This document shows positions 23,545 to 31,268 of a DNA stretch of 42,629 nucleotides, piece by piece. Both the position numbers and the translations under genes were made by a program. Source of the stretch: Planctomycetota bacterium (GTDB taxonomy: Bacteria > Planctomycetota > MHYJ01 > JACPRB01); contig JACPRB010000327.1 of assembly GCA_016190155.1 (NCBI GenBank), positions 1 to 42,629 of the forward strand, read 5' to 3'. The notes beneath the pieces are model-generated. The model searched no databases. It was not told the DNA's origin and worked only from the letters and a program-made list of their open reading frames with translations. How positions within the stretch are numbered: the first letter of the stretch is position 1; every line of letters starts with the position of its first letter.

Positions 23545-24930
23545 TCAGAACCCTTGCGTGACCCCGGTCTTGAGTGTCCAGAACTCCTCGAAATCGTCGT
23601 CCTCGACCGCCCCGTAGACATCCACCCTCAGATCCTTCGTCAGCAGATAGACCGCCTTCGCGAAGGTGGTGCGCACTTTCTCTCGCTCCTCGCCGGCCTG
23701 CAGGTCGAACTTGAACAGCGCAAACGAGGAACCCGCGCCGAGTTTCAGGCGCTCGGATGCTTTCCACGCGACATCGAAGCCGACGGTTCGGATGTCGCCG
23801 TTGTCCGACCCCGGCACGTCCCACAGTTCGAACGTGACGCCGGCCGAAACCCCAGGCCAAGGCCAATCCGCCAGGGCGGGCGTCAGGAAGACTCGACGGA
23901 ACTCGCGGTTCAGACGACCCTCGTCGTCTTCGTCTTCCAGTTCCCGCAGATCGGCTCCAGCCTGAATCATGCTGTGCGTGCCCAGTCCCTTGGCGACAAG
24001 CAGGCGCACCTGCCGGTACGGGAAGTACTCCTGCGCGGCGACGAAGAAGGAGTCGACATCGATCGCCAAGGACCGTTGCGTTTCGAAGAGCTGGAAGTAG
24101 CTGAGCTGCACCTGCAAGTCCGATTCGGGCTCGCTGTACGTACCCGCGAGGTGCACGGAATGGCTGTCTGATTCCAGGATGTCGTACTGCCCCTGGATGG
24201 CGAATGCGTCACCGCAACGCTGGCGAAGGCCGATCCCAAGAAGGTCGCTCCGCTCCGTTCCCAACAGGTAGTCGTCTACGATCCGCGTGTAGTCGATCCT
24301 CGCTCGCGCGCCTCGCCACACCCGGCTCTGCAGATACGCCCCTCCGATCCCGTCGCCCTCCGATGAGGACTCGAACAGGTGCACGGGGACGCCGCCGTAG
24401 AGACCCGCCTGCAGTCCGAGTAGGCTCGCGAACTCCTTCGACTCCACGCGCACGCCGTCGAAGCTGAAAGGCACCGGCGTTTCCTCGATCATCTGCCGTC
24501 CGACCCGCCCGGTCTCAAGCGGCCCGAAGCGGTGAACGTCTAGATACGCGTAATAAACTCGGCCATTCAGATCGCGCTCGAACGTATCCGTGATGCTGTC
24601 GAAGGTGAAGAAGCCCTCTTCGTCCGTTTCGCCGTCGAGATCCTCCGTAGCGCGCAGGAAGAAATGCGCCGTGACGAAATGTCGCGTCGCATCGCCGATG
24701 TCCGCCGACAGATACTCGTAGAGATCCTGATCGCTGTCGTCGCTCGTGGCCCGCAAGCGGTGGCGCACGGACGCAACCCCATGGACGGGAACACCTGATT
24801 CGCGGTCTTCCTGCACGGATGCGCTGAGCGGCTCTTGCACTTCCTGGCCGCCGCGGGCAACCCCTGAGCCCGTCAATAATACAAGCAGGAAACTGTTAGG
24901 AAGGATCACCCCCGGCCCCCGTCGCCCCAT
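23545..24930 (-). CDS. Outer-membrane beta-barrel protein (possible conduit porin)
   Basis: A 461-residue protein with an N-terminal hydrophobic leader (ILPNSFLLVLLTGSGVARGG). The start at ATG 24930 has a weak ribosome site; GTG 24909 is an alternative. The rest is made of alternating amphipathic strands (RVYYAYLDVHRFGPLETGRVG, ARIDYTRIVDDYLLG, LQVQLSYFQLFETQ) and ends in a terminal Phe (GVTQGF), the signature of outer-membrane barrels. No cysteine motif of the MtrB family is seen. Its place directly before a 13-haem cytochrome recalls porin-cytochrome conduits; it could also be a simple channel for the substrate. Confidence 0.75.
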   Translation of the reverse strand: MGRRGPGVILPNSFLLVLLTGSGVARGGQEVQEPLSASVQEDRESGVPVHGVASVRHRLRATSDDSDQDLYEYLSADIGDATRHFVTAHFFLRATEDLDGETDEEGFFTFDSITDTFERDLNGRVYYAYLDVHRFGPLETGRVGRQMIEETPVPFSFDGVRVESKEFASLLGLQAGLYGGVPVHLFESSSEGDGIGGAYLQSRVWRGARARIDYTRIVDDYLLGTERSDLLGIGLRQRCGDAFAIQGQYDILESDSHSVHLAGTYSEPESDLQVQLSYFQLFETQRSLAIDVDSFFVAAQEYFPYRQVRLLVAKGLGTHSMIQAGADLRELEDEDDEGRLNREFRRVFLTPALADWPWPGVSAGVTFELWDVPGSDNGDIRTVGFDVAWKASERLKLGAGSSFALFKFDLQAGEEREKVRTTFAKAVYLLTKDLRVDVYGAVEDDDFEEFWTLKTGVTQGF

Positions 24931-24940
24931 CCAGAGTCAT

Positions 24941-25360
24941 TCACGACGTTCGCACCCCGCCGGCCCGCTCGCCGAACCCCATCGACATCGGAAAGGATCG
25001 TCCGTTCCGACTCTTGTTGAGCGCAGCCCTCACCACGTCCTTGAGCATCGACATCCCCAGCCCCGCCGCATAGAAGTGGACTCCCCGCTCGACAATGGCG
25101 GCGTCCTCCATCGCGGCCCTCGACACGCAGAAGACGATCCGCATCCTCGGCAACAACGACCGGAGCAAATCAACGAGGTCCGCTGAGGCCAATCGGTCGA
25201 TCACCAAGACGTTGGCCGGACTCTCGTAAAGGGCCTTGACAACAGCCAAGGGCGAACAACGAGAAAGAACTCTCACTTCAGACAGGGCTTCAAACTCGAC
25301 AGCCAAGCAGCTCTCGATTTCGATCTCGTCCACTGCGATGGCGACGATCGGCTTCCCCAT
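24941..25360 (-). CDS. Degenerate response-regulator receiver-like protein
   Basis: A 139-residue protein that reads like a CheY fold: IVAIAVDE, then NVLVIDRL at the place of the phospho-Asp strand, IVFCVSRA at the Thr/Ser strand, and GVHFYAAGL where the conserved Lys-Pro should be. The first acidic pair is incomplete and the lysine is missing, so it is a pseudo-receiver that probably is not phosphorylated normally. It is the first gene after the sigma-54-type promoter and 10 bp upstream of the barrel gene. A role in local regulation or as a phosphate-independent partner is inferred. Confidence 0.6.
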   Translation of the reverse strand: MGKPIVAIAVDEIEIESCLAVEFEALSEVRVLSRCSPLAVVKALYESPANVLVIDRLASADLVDLLRSLLPRMRIVFCVSRAAMEDAAIVERGVHFYAAGLGMSMLKDVVRAALNKSRNGRSFPMSMGFGERAGGVRTS

Positions 25361-25761
25361 GTCGAGATGTGGCGCTTACAATAGCAAACTCTAGGCCACA
25401 ATCCAAGGAAGTGACAGAGCCATCATTAAGCCGCACACAAAAAGTCCCCTCATTTCGGGCGGCTTACCCGCCGAAGGCTTCCCAATCATTCTAACCGTGA
25501 GAGGACGGCAAACGCCGTCAAACAAAGTCCACCGTAACCTACTGTAGTGCCGAATGTTAGGTAACCATCCCCAGCCATCGCACACAACACCTGGCTTTTT
25601 GGGAAGGCTGCGAAAGGTGAGCCCCCGAACGCGAAGGACTTCTTACAGCGAACCTACCTTTCGCCACGAACAACGCGAACCGCCAACACACGCCGCGAAA
25701 TAATCCTGCATATGCAAGAAAGATGCCGCGCACTTGCATCACTAACGCGCTTACGCAGCAT
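25361..25761 (-). other. Intergenic leader region of the respiratory operon
   Basis: About 400 bp, less GC-rich than its surroundings, with no supported gene. It holds the sigma-54-type promoter at 25714-25727. Within the predicted long leader of about 340 nt is a hairpin on the minus strand near 25464-25487 (TTCGGCGG, loop GTAAG, then CCGC-C-CGAA with one bulge). Confidence 0.5.
25714..25727 (-). promoter_or_regulatory. Sigma-54-type -24/-12 promoter
   Basis: On the minus strand CGGCATCTTTCTTGCATA has GG at 25727-25726 and GC at 25715-25714 with exactly ten bases between, close to the consensus TGGCAC-N5-TTGC. It points toward the receiver-like, barrel, cytochrome and molybdoenzyme genes and lies just downstream of an NtrC-type regulator gene. 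Confidence 0.6.
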
Positions 25762-27120
25762 CTACAGGCTCAGCCCGTACTTCCGCATGAGCCGCTGCAG
25801 CGTCGTCCGATGCACCCCCAACGCCCGGGCCGCATGGGTCACATTGCCCCCATGACGCCGCAAAGCCTCCACCACATACTCCCGCTCGAAATCGGAGACG
25901 GCGACGCGCCGAGCGGACGTGGACGTGCCTGGCTGCGAAGGCACGATGGCCCCGCTTCGAGTCAGATCCGCCGCCTCGATCAAAGGACCGGACGAAGCGA
26001 CGTAGGCCTTCCGCACCGCGTTGAGCAATTCGCGCACGTTCCCCGGCCAAGGCTGGTCCACCAACATCTGCAGCGCCTCATCGCTGAATCCCAGAATACG
26101 ACCGGCCTTGTCCTCCGCCGACAAGCGATCCAGAAACGCGACGGCGAGCAGCGGAACGTCCTGCGCGCGTTCCCGCAGAGGAGGAACGACGACCTCAAGC
26201 GAGGCGAGGCGGTAGTAAATGTCCTCGCGGAATCGACCCGCGCGCACCATCTCGCAGAGGTTCTTGTTGCTCGAAGCGAGCACCCGAACGTCGACCGCAT
26301 ACGGCCGTGTCCCCCCCACCCGGCGGCACGTCTTGTCCTCGAAGCAGCGCAGCAGCTTCCCTTGAGCCGCCGGCGTCATGTCGCCGATCCCATCCAAGAA
26401 GAGCATCCCACCCTGCGCCTGCTCCAGGAAACCCGGCCGCGAAACCGTCACGCCGGTGAACGCCCCCTTCTCGATGCCGAACAGATCCGCCTCGAAGAGC
26501 GCGTCCGGCAGCGCCGCGCAATTGACGGCGACGAACGGCCCCGCCGAACGCGCGGACAGGCGATGGATCGATCGAGCTACGAGTTCCTTACCGGTGCCCG
26601 TCTCGCCTTGAATCAGCACGGGTCCCTCGATGCCCGCGATCTGACGCACGCGCGCAAGCATGTCGCGGAATACCGGGGAGTTTCCCACCATCTCCGCCCC
26701 TCCCGCGTCGCCCTGTCCGACCGACCGCAGGAGCTTCGACCGCTGGCAGGCCCGTCCCACGCGCAACGCGCCTTCCACGGCGCGCATCAGCTGCTCGCTC
26801 GTGAAGGGCTTGACTACGTAATCGATCACCCCGCCTTTGAAGGCCTCCACCGCCGATTCGACCGAGGGATAAGCGGTGATCAGGATGACCGGAAGGTCCG
26901 GCGCGGCCGAACGGCTCGCGCGCAGGACCTCCAAACCACCCCCGTGCGGCATACGCAAGTCCGTCAGGACAATGTCGAGATTCTCGCGAAGAAGCACCGG
27001 CTCCGCCTCGATCGGTGATGGCGCCATGAGGACGCGGAATCCGCGTTGCTCCAGAGCCTGCCGGCACGACTCACGCATGGCCTCATCGTCTTCTACCAGC
27101 AAGACCGTCTCGCGACTCAC
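25762..27120 (-). CDS. NtrC-family sigma-54-dependent response regulator
   Basis: A 452-residue regulator. GTG 27120 follows AGGAGGAG and overlaps the kinase stop by four bases. The receiver has Asp11/Asp12, phospho-Asp54 (LTDLRMP), Thr82 and Lys104 (VVKPF), all intact. The AAA+ domain has Walker A GETGTGKE (172-179), the sigma-54 contact loop GAFTGV (219-224, usually GAFTGA), and RFREDIYYRL with the arginine finger. The Walker B segment reads MLFLDGIGDM, where the usual catalytic Glu of LDEIGD is Gly244. A Fis-type helix-turn-helix closes the protein (ALGVHRTTLQRLMRKYGL). It should activate the sigma-54-type promoter downstream of its own gene. Confidence 0.9.
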   Translation of the reverse strand: MSRETVLLVEDDEAMRESCRQALEQRGFRVLMAPSPIEAEPVLLRENLDIVLTDLRMPHGGGLEVLRASRSAAPDLPVILITAYPSVESAVEAFKGGVIDYVVKPFTSEQLMRAVEGALRVGRACQRSKLLRSVGQGDAGGAEMVGNSPVFRDMLARVRQIAGIEGPVLIQGETGTGKELVARSIHRLSARSAGPFVAVNCAALPDALFEADLFGIEKGAFTGVTVSRPGFLEQAQGGMLFLDGIGDMTPAAQGKLLRCFEDKTCRRVGGTRPYAVDVRVLASSNKNLCEMVRAGRFREDIYYRLASLEVVVPPLRERAQDVPLLAVAFLDRLSAEDKAGRILGFSDEALQMLVDQPWPGNVRELLNAVRKAYVASSGPLIEAADLTRSGAIVPSQPGTSTSARRVAVSDFEREYVVEALRRHGGNVTHAARALGVHRTTLQRLMRKYGLSL

Positions 27121-28523
27121 GGACTCCTCCTGATCGGAAGCACGGCGCTCGCGGTCGTGCCTTGACCCGGTTCGCTGTCCAGCAGGAGACGGCCCGCATG
27201 CGCTTCGAGAATCGAGCGGCAGACGGCAAGCCCCAAGCCCGTGCCCCGCTCCTTGGTCGTGAAAAACGGCTCGCTCGCGCGTTCCAGCACGTCGGGGCTC
27301 ATCCCGGGGCCATGGTCTCTTATGCGAATCACCGCGTTCTCTCCGCATCGGTCCAGGGCGATGACAATCTCTCCGCCCTCTGGACTGGCGTCCAGCGCAT
27401 TGCCGACGAGGTTCAGCAGGACTTGCTGGATCCCGCTGTCGTCGCATTCCACTTCGGGCAAATCGGCGGACACATCGCGACGAATCGTGCATCGAGACGC
27501 CTTGATGCGATCCTGTAGCAGTAGGAGCGTCTCGTCGACCAGCTTCGGCAACTGCACACGACGATACTGCGGAGCGCCTTCGCGCGTGGTGGACCGGGCA
27601 AACTGGAGGAACCTCTGGACGACGAGCGCGGCATGGCGCGCGGCATGATTCAAGCGGGTCACCTCCTTCGACGCGTCCGGATCGAGCTTTCCTCCCTGCA
27701 TCCGCTGCGAAAGGAAGTCGCCGTTGAGCACGATGACGCCGAGCGGATTATTGATCTCATGGGCGATTTGCGCGGCAATCTGGCCCAGATAAGCGAGTTT
27801 CTTCGAGGCGTCGAGCTGCCGGGTCCGATCTTCGAGGCGCTTGAGCAGTTCGCGGAAACGACCCGCGATCTCCATCGTCTCCCGCACCTCGCCCGAAAAG
27901 TCGCCGCCCGTGGCGTGATCAAGGTCGAGCGCCTGCTGCACTGCGGCACTCAGGCCTTCGAGCGGCTTGCTCAGCTGAAACGCCAGCGCGAAGACTGCCA
28001 GCAGCCCCAAGACCTCGACCAGGCAAACGTACACGAGGATCATCATCACGGACTGTCGCGACGGCGTCAGGCTCAGCCCCAGCCGCACTTGAACACCCGC
28101 CCGGTCGCTTTGGAAGTCGTACAGCAACTCGTCCTCCGACCGCACGAGCTCGAACAGGAGATCGTCCCCCGCGATCTCTTTGTGCGCGAGGGAGAGCAGA
28201 TCCACCGGCACGCCCCGGGGGAATGTGCTGTAGAGGGGGTTCTTGACGGCGTCCAGGATCAGGACGTAGCGGGCATCGGGCACCGACTTCATGTACGCCT
28301 GGGCGACGTTGTCGAGTTCGTGCATGTCCTCGCGATGAATAAGCGGGACACACTCCCTGGCCAGCGCGCGCGTCAGCAGGACGCCGCGATCGCGAACCTG
28401 CTTTCCCGCCTCCGTGGTCAACAGAAACGCCAGGGAGGCGATGAGCAGGGCGCTCCACAGTACCATGAGCGTCGCGAAGTGAAGCGAGATCGCCGTGCGC
28501 AGCCTGATAGGTCGCCGCTTCAC
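27117..28523 (-). CDS. Membrane sensor histidine kinase
   Basis: A 468-residue kinase. TM helices at about 12-36 and 160-182 flank a periplasmic sensor domain of about 120 residues. A HAMP-like linker follows, then the phospho-acceptor His255 in QIAAQIAHEINNPLG (HisKA of the NtrB-like class). The ATPase domain has the N-box LLNLVGNALDA, the G1 box DHGPGM, the F box EPFFTTK and the G2 box GTGLGLAV. All catalytic boxes are intact. It is translationally coupled on both sides: it overlaps the PhnD-like gene and the regulator gene by four bases each, giving a three-gene sensory unit. Confidence 0.92.
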   Translation of the reverse strand: MKRRPIRLRTAISLHFATLMVLWSALLIASLAFLLTTEAGKQVRDRGVLLTRALARECVPLIHREDMHELDNVAQAYMKSVPDARYVLILDAVKNPLYSTFPRGVPVDLLSLAHKEIAGDDLLFELVRSEDELLYDFQSDRAGVQVRLGLSLTPSRQSVMMILVYVCLVEVLGLLAVFALAFQLSKPLEGLSAAVQQALDLDHATGGDFSGEVRETMEIAGRFRELLKRLEDRTRQLDASKKLAYLGQIAAQIAHEINNPLGVIVLNGDFLSQRMQGGKLDPDASKEVTRLNHAARHAALVVQRFLQFARSTTREGAPQYRRVQLPKLVDETLLLLQDRIKASRCTIRRDVSADLPEVECDDSGIQQVLLNLVGNALDASPEGGEIVIALDRCGENAVIRIRDHGPGMSPDVLERASEPFFTTKERGTGLGLAVCRSILEAHAGRLLLDSEPGQGTTASAVLPIRRSP

Positions 28524-29494
28524 GGGTTCCTCTCCTTGCAGACCTGCGCCTTCCGCAGGATCTCCGCGGCGTTCTCGTACAGCCCGGGCGCCGGCTCCTC
28601 GAAGCGCTGAATACCGAGGTGTTCGAGGGCGCGTCGTCCTTCCGCATCCTTGTTCATGTCCAGCAGCGTGGTTTTGATGGCGTCCCTCAGCTTGGGATCC
28701 AGCCCAGGCGCCAGGACGACCGGGCTGATCCCCAGCGGCGGCGAACGGTGAACGATCCTCAGGCGCTCGCCGATGCTGGGATCCCGTTGGACCTCGAAAT
28801 CGTACACGAGGCTGTCCACCGCCGCGCCGTCCATCGTGCCGTCGAGCACCGACCGGAGGCTGCCGTCATGACTGTGGGTGAAAATCTGGGCGGAGAAGAA
28901 CGTCCTCGGATCGTAACCCAGGTCCGTCAGGAGCGCGCTTGGATAGGCGAATCCGGTGAGCGAAAGCGGATCCGTGAAGGCGAACCGGCGCCCGCGCAAA
29001 TCCTCCATGCTGGAGGTTCCGCTTTCCTTCCGCACCACGATCAGTGAGTAGTAAACCATGCCGCCTGAATACACCGGCACGGCCACGGCCTCGAGCGAGT
29101 CGGCGCCGCCCTGCATCCGCAGATAGGCGCCGGTACAGATGATGCCAACATGGACATTGCCTTGGCGCAGCAGCTCGTTCACTTCGCCGTACGTCTTCCT
29201 CTGGACCAGCAACACAGGGTGCTGAAGCCGGACAGATAGGTACCGCGAGAAGTGGTAGTAATCCTCAACCGTCCTCTCGGGAGAGAGCACGGGGGCGACG
29301 GCGAGTCGAATGGGCGATTCCGGCGGGCGCGGCGCCACGACATCGCCGTGCCGAAGGCGAACGCGCACGGCGTGCGGGCAGATCACCAACCATACCAGAA
29401 CGACGATCAACAGACCAGCGGTGGCGATGATCGCCAACACCAACCTGTTGGATCCCGACTTGGCGTCACCCGTGCCTGACGTGCTTCCCTGCAT
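28520..29494 (-). CDS. Membrane-anchored PhnD-like substrate-binding protein (AioX/ArrX-like sensor component)
   Basis: A 324-residue protein. ATG 29494 gives a cytoplasmic tail of 17 residues and a TM anchor at about 18-40 (LVLAIIATAGLLIVVLVWLV). The periplasmic part is of the PhnD/TtrS-type phosphonate-binding fold: IRLAVAPVLSPERTVEDYY, GNVHVGIICTGAYL, LIVVRKESGTSSMEDLRGRR and FAFTDPLSLTGFAYPSALL. PhnD-like proteins encoded with a kinase and regulator serve as oxyanion-binding sensory partners in the arsenite/arsenate systems AioXSR and ArrXSR, and a related domain is fused into the tetrathionate kinase TtrS. By analogy this protein should detect the substrate of the adjacent molybdoenzyme. 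The ligand is not deducible. Confidence 0.85.
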   Translation of the reverse strand: MQGSTSGTGDAKSGSNRLVLAIIATAGLLIVVLVWLVICPHAVRVRLRHGDVVAPRPPESPIRLAVAPVLSPERTVEDYYHFSRYLSVRLQHPVLLVQRKTYGEVNELLRQGNVHVGIICTGAYLRMQGGADSLEAVAVPVYSGGMVYYSLIVVRKESGTSSMEDLRGRRFAFTDPLSLTGFAYPSALLTDLGYDPRTFFSAQIFTHSHDGSLRSVLDGTMDGAAVDSLVYDFEVQRDPSIGERLRIVHRSPPLGISPVVLAPGLDPKLRDAIKTTLLDMNKDAEGRRALEHLGIQRFEEPAPGLYENAAEILRKAQVCKERNP

Positions 29495-29499
29495 GGAAA

Positions 29500-29538
29500 C
29501 GTGGACAGCGGTACAACGAATCGGCCTCGCTGTCCACG
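29500..29538. promoter_or_regulatory. 11-bp perfect palindrome upstream of the sensory operon
   Basis: CGTGGACAGCG (29500-29510) and CGCTGTCCACG (29528-29538) are exact complements 17 bp apart, just upstream of the ATG at 29494. They may be an operator or a leader hairpin. The remaining space to the divergent gene at 29795 shows nothing else. Confidence 0.5.
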
Positions 29539-29794
29539 ATTTTCGCCCCGCTGAATCCGAACGTCCGCCCGCGGGTTTCGATCCTCATCGCTCGAATACC
29601 GGCTGGTCTCCTTCAGCGCGCCCCCCTCAGACTTCTCAATTAACTCCTCGACGCGCCGGCGGCACGGAGCGTCGCTTCGTCCGGGCCGCGTCCGGCGCGG
29701 CAGCCGGCCGGCCATAGGGTCAAGGAACATCGTGCGCCTGGCAACGAACCCGCCTGGATGCTGCACTAGGGAAGCGGATTGTCGAGGAAGACTC

Positions 29795-30448
29795 ATGACG
29801 AACGACCTCAAGGATCAGATTGCGGCCATCCTCAAAGAAGCGGAAGTGGAGAGGACCGCCCGACAGCAAGCTCGCCACGAGGAAATGCGGGCCAGAGAGG
29901 AACGAGGGCGCCAGATCGAGGGGCAGATCCGGAAGTGGATGGAAGCCGCGATCCTGCCCAGATTGCAGCAACTGTCCCAGGCGATGCCCGCGGCGGGATC
30001 GCCCGCTTGGGACGGAACTTCCGGCGCCGCCTCGCTCGTCATCAAGCGCACCGAAGCTTTTCCCGTCGACGCAGAGATCTCCGTATCGATCGCTCCCGAT
30101 CCCGAAATCCACCATCTCTACGCGACCTTCCGGGTCTCCATCCTCCCGATCCTGGACGACTATCATCGCGAGAGCAGGATGCAGTTGGAGGTGGAGCGGC
30201 CGGACGAGGCCGCGCTGGGGCGATTCCTGGACGAGGGCGTTCTCCGGTTTGCGCGCGACTACGCGCGGATGCTCCGGCCTGCGTCTCCCTACCAGAAGGA
30301 GCGACTGGTCGTCGATCCGGTGTGCGGCATGACGATCCCGGTGTCGGAGGCGGTCGGAAGCGTGCTGCATCGGGGAGCGGTCTTCCACTTCTGCGTCGAG
30401 GAATGCCGTCGCAAGTTCGAGGGGGAACCCGGGCGATTCGCAAGATAG
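29795..30448 (+). CDS. YHS-domain protein with helical N-terminal region
   Basis: A 217-residue protein starting at ATG 29795 behind GAGGAAGACTC. Residues 1-60 are a charged helix (EVERTARQQARHEEMRARE). Residues about 75-165 form an alpha/beta domain I do not recognise. The C-terminus is a YHS domain (DPVCGMTIPVSEA, FHFCVEECRRKF), a small metal-binding module common in copper and heavy-metal handling proteins. It lies upstream of the Fur-family gene in the same direction; the shared theme is metal handling. Confidence 0.75.
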   Translation: MTNDLKDQIAAILKEAEVERTARQQARHEEMRAREERGRQIEGQIRKWMEAAILPRLQQLSQAMPAAGSPAWDGTSGAASLVIKRTEAFPVDAEISVSIAPDPEIHHLYATFRVSILPILDDYHRESRMQLEVERPDEAALGRFLDEGVLRFARDYARMLRPASPYQKERLVVDPVCGMTIPVSEAVGSVLHRGAVFHFCVEECRRKFEGEPGRFAR

Positions 30449-30485
30449 TGCGCGCGATTGTTGTTGACTTCGTTAACAGAATTTA

Positions 30486-30500
30486 TGAAACTAACTTTCA
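30486..30500. promoter_or_regulatory. Candidate Fur-family operator 1
   Basis: TGAAACTAACTTTCA is a palindrome of the form TGAAA-N5-TTTCA, ending four bases before the ATG of the Fur-family gene. It has the same core as the site at 30981-30995. The position suggests autoregulation. Confidence 0.5.
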
Positions 30501-30503
30501 ATC

Positions 30504-30962
30504 ATGGAGACGCAGAAGGGGCTCGAGACGTTCCGAGCGGCGCTTTGCCGCCGACATCTGGCCGTGACGTCGCAACGCATGAAGATCGCCCGCGCCGTCC
30601 TGGAGGCGCAGGACCACTTCACGGCCGACGCCCTTCTGGCGAGGCTGAAGGCCGACGGGGCTCGAGTCGGACGCGTGACGGTCTACCGCACGCTCAAGGT
30701 CCTCTTGGAGGCGGGCCTCGTCGAAGAACGCGCGTTCGACAAGGGGCGCGTGGCGTACGAGCGCGCGTTGGGGCGCTCGCATCACGACCACATGATCTGC
30801 GTCACCTGTCGCCGCGTCATCGAGTTCGAGAGCGCCCGCATCGAGCGCGAGCAACGCCGCCAGGCACAGGCGTGCGGGTTCGAGGTCCTCACCCATCAGC
30901 ACACGCTTTTCGGACACTGCCGAGGCTGCCGCGCAAAGCGGGGCAACGGATCCAAGGCCTGA
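30504..30962 (+). CDS. Fur-family transcriptional regulator
   Basis: A 152-residue regulator starting at ATG 30504. The winged helix includes VTSQRMKIARAVLEAQDHFTA and GRVTVYRTLKVLLEAGLVE. The metal-binding half has HHDHMICVTCRRVIEFE, and the structural zinc cysteines are CVTC and CRGC. Whether it senses iron, zinc or peroxide is not decided by sequence; the adjacent hemP gene argues for iron or haem. The two nearby TGAAA-N5-TTTCA palindromes are its likely binding sites. Confidence 0.9.
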   Translation: METQKGLETFRAALCRRHLAVTSQRMKIARAVLEAQDHFTADALLARLKADGARVGRVTVYRTLKVLLEAGLVEERAFDKGRVAYERALGRSHHDHMICVTCRRVIEFESARIEREQRRQAQACGFEVLTHQHTLFGHCRGCRAKRGNGSKA

Positions 30963-30979
30963 TTTTTCTTGGGGAATTA

Positions 30980-31168
30980 ATGAAACAGAGTTTCAATAAG
31001 GATGGCGACGGAGCCTCGACCCCGCCGGCGAATCCCCTTCCCCCGGCCCCGCGCCACGTGCGCAGCGAGGATCTCATGGCGGGCTCCCCGGAACTCGTCA
31101 TCGACCACGCCGGACAGGCCTATCGCTTGAGAATCACCAGAAATGGCAAGCTCATCCTGACGAAATAA
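30980..31168 (+). CDS. hemP: Hemin uptake protein HemP
   Basis: A 62-residue protein starting at ATG 30980. The last 30 residues (SPELVIDHAGQAYRLRITRN, then GKLILTK) match the HemP/HmuP family (PF10636), whose hallmark is a YRLR-x-T-x-x-GKLILTK ending. HemP proteins usually accompany haem uptake receptors and are iron-regulated. Here the start codon lies directly at the edge of the palindrome 30981-30995, so a bound repressor would also cover the start. No TonB-dependent receptor is adjacent. Confidence 0.85.
   Translation: MKQSFNKDGDGASTPPANPLPPAPRHVRSEDLMAGSPELVIDHAGQAYRLRITRNGKLILTK
30981..30995. promoter_or_regulatory. Candidate Fur-family operator 2, overlapping the hemP start
   Basis: TGAAACAGAGTTTCA is a perfect palindrome of TGAAAC-N3-GTTTCA. 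It begins at the second base of the hemP start codon. Confidence 0.5.
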
Positions 31169-31203
31169 CGCCCCCCCCCAAGCCAGCCACCCGCAAGGTA
31201 GCC

Positions 31204-31237
31204 AGCCAGGGACGCCCCCAGCGACCTGGCTTTTTTT
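31204..31237 (+). terminator. Rho-independent terminator after hemP
   Basis: AGCCAGG (31204-31210) pairs with CCTGGCT (31225-31231), followed by a run of T through 31237. Confidence 0.75.
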
Positions 31238-31268
31238 ATTCTCGCGACGATGAAAGGAGAACATCGCG

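Noticed and set aside
25391-25585. A 64-codon ORF on the minus strand in the leader of the respiratory operon
   Set aside because: No ribosome site and no recognisable features; it lies within the predicted 5' leader.
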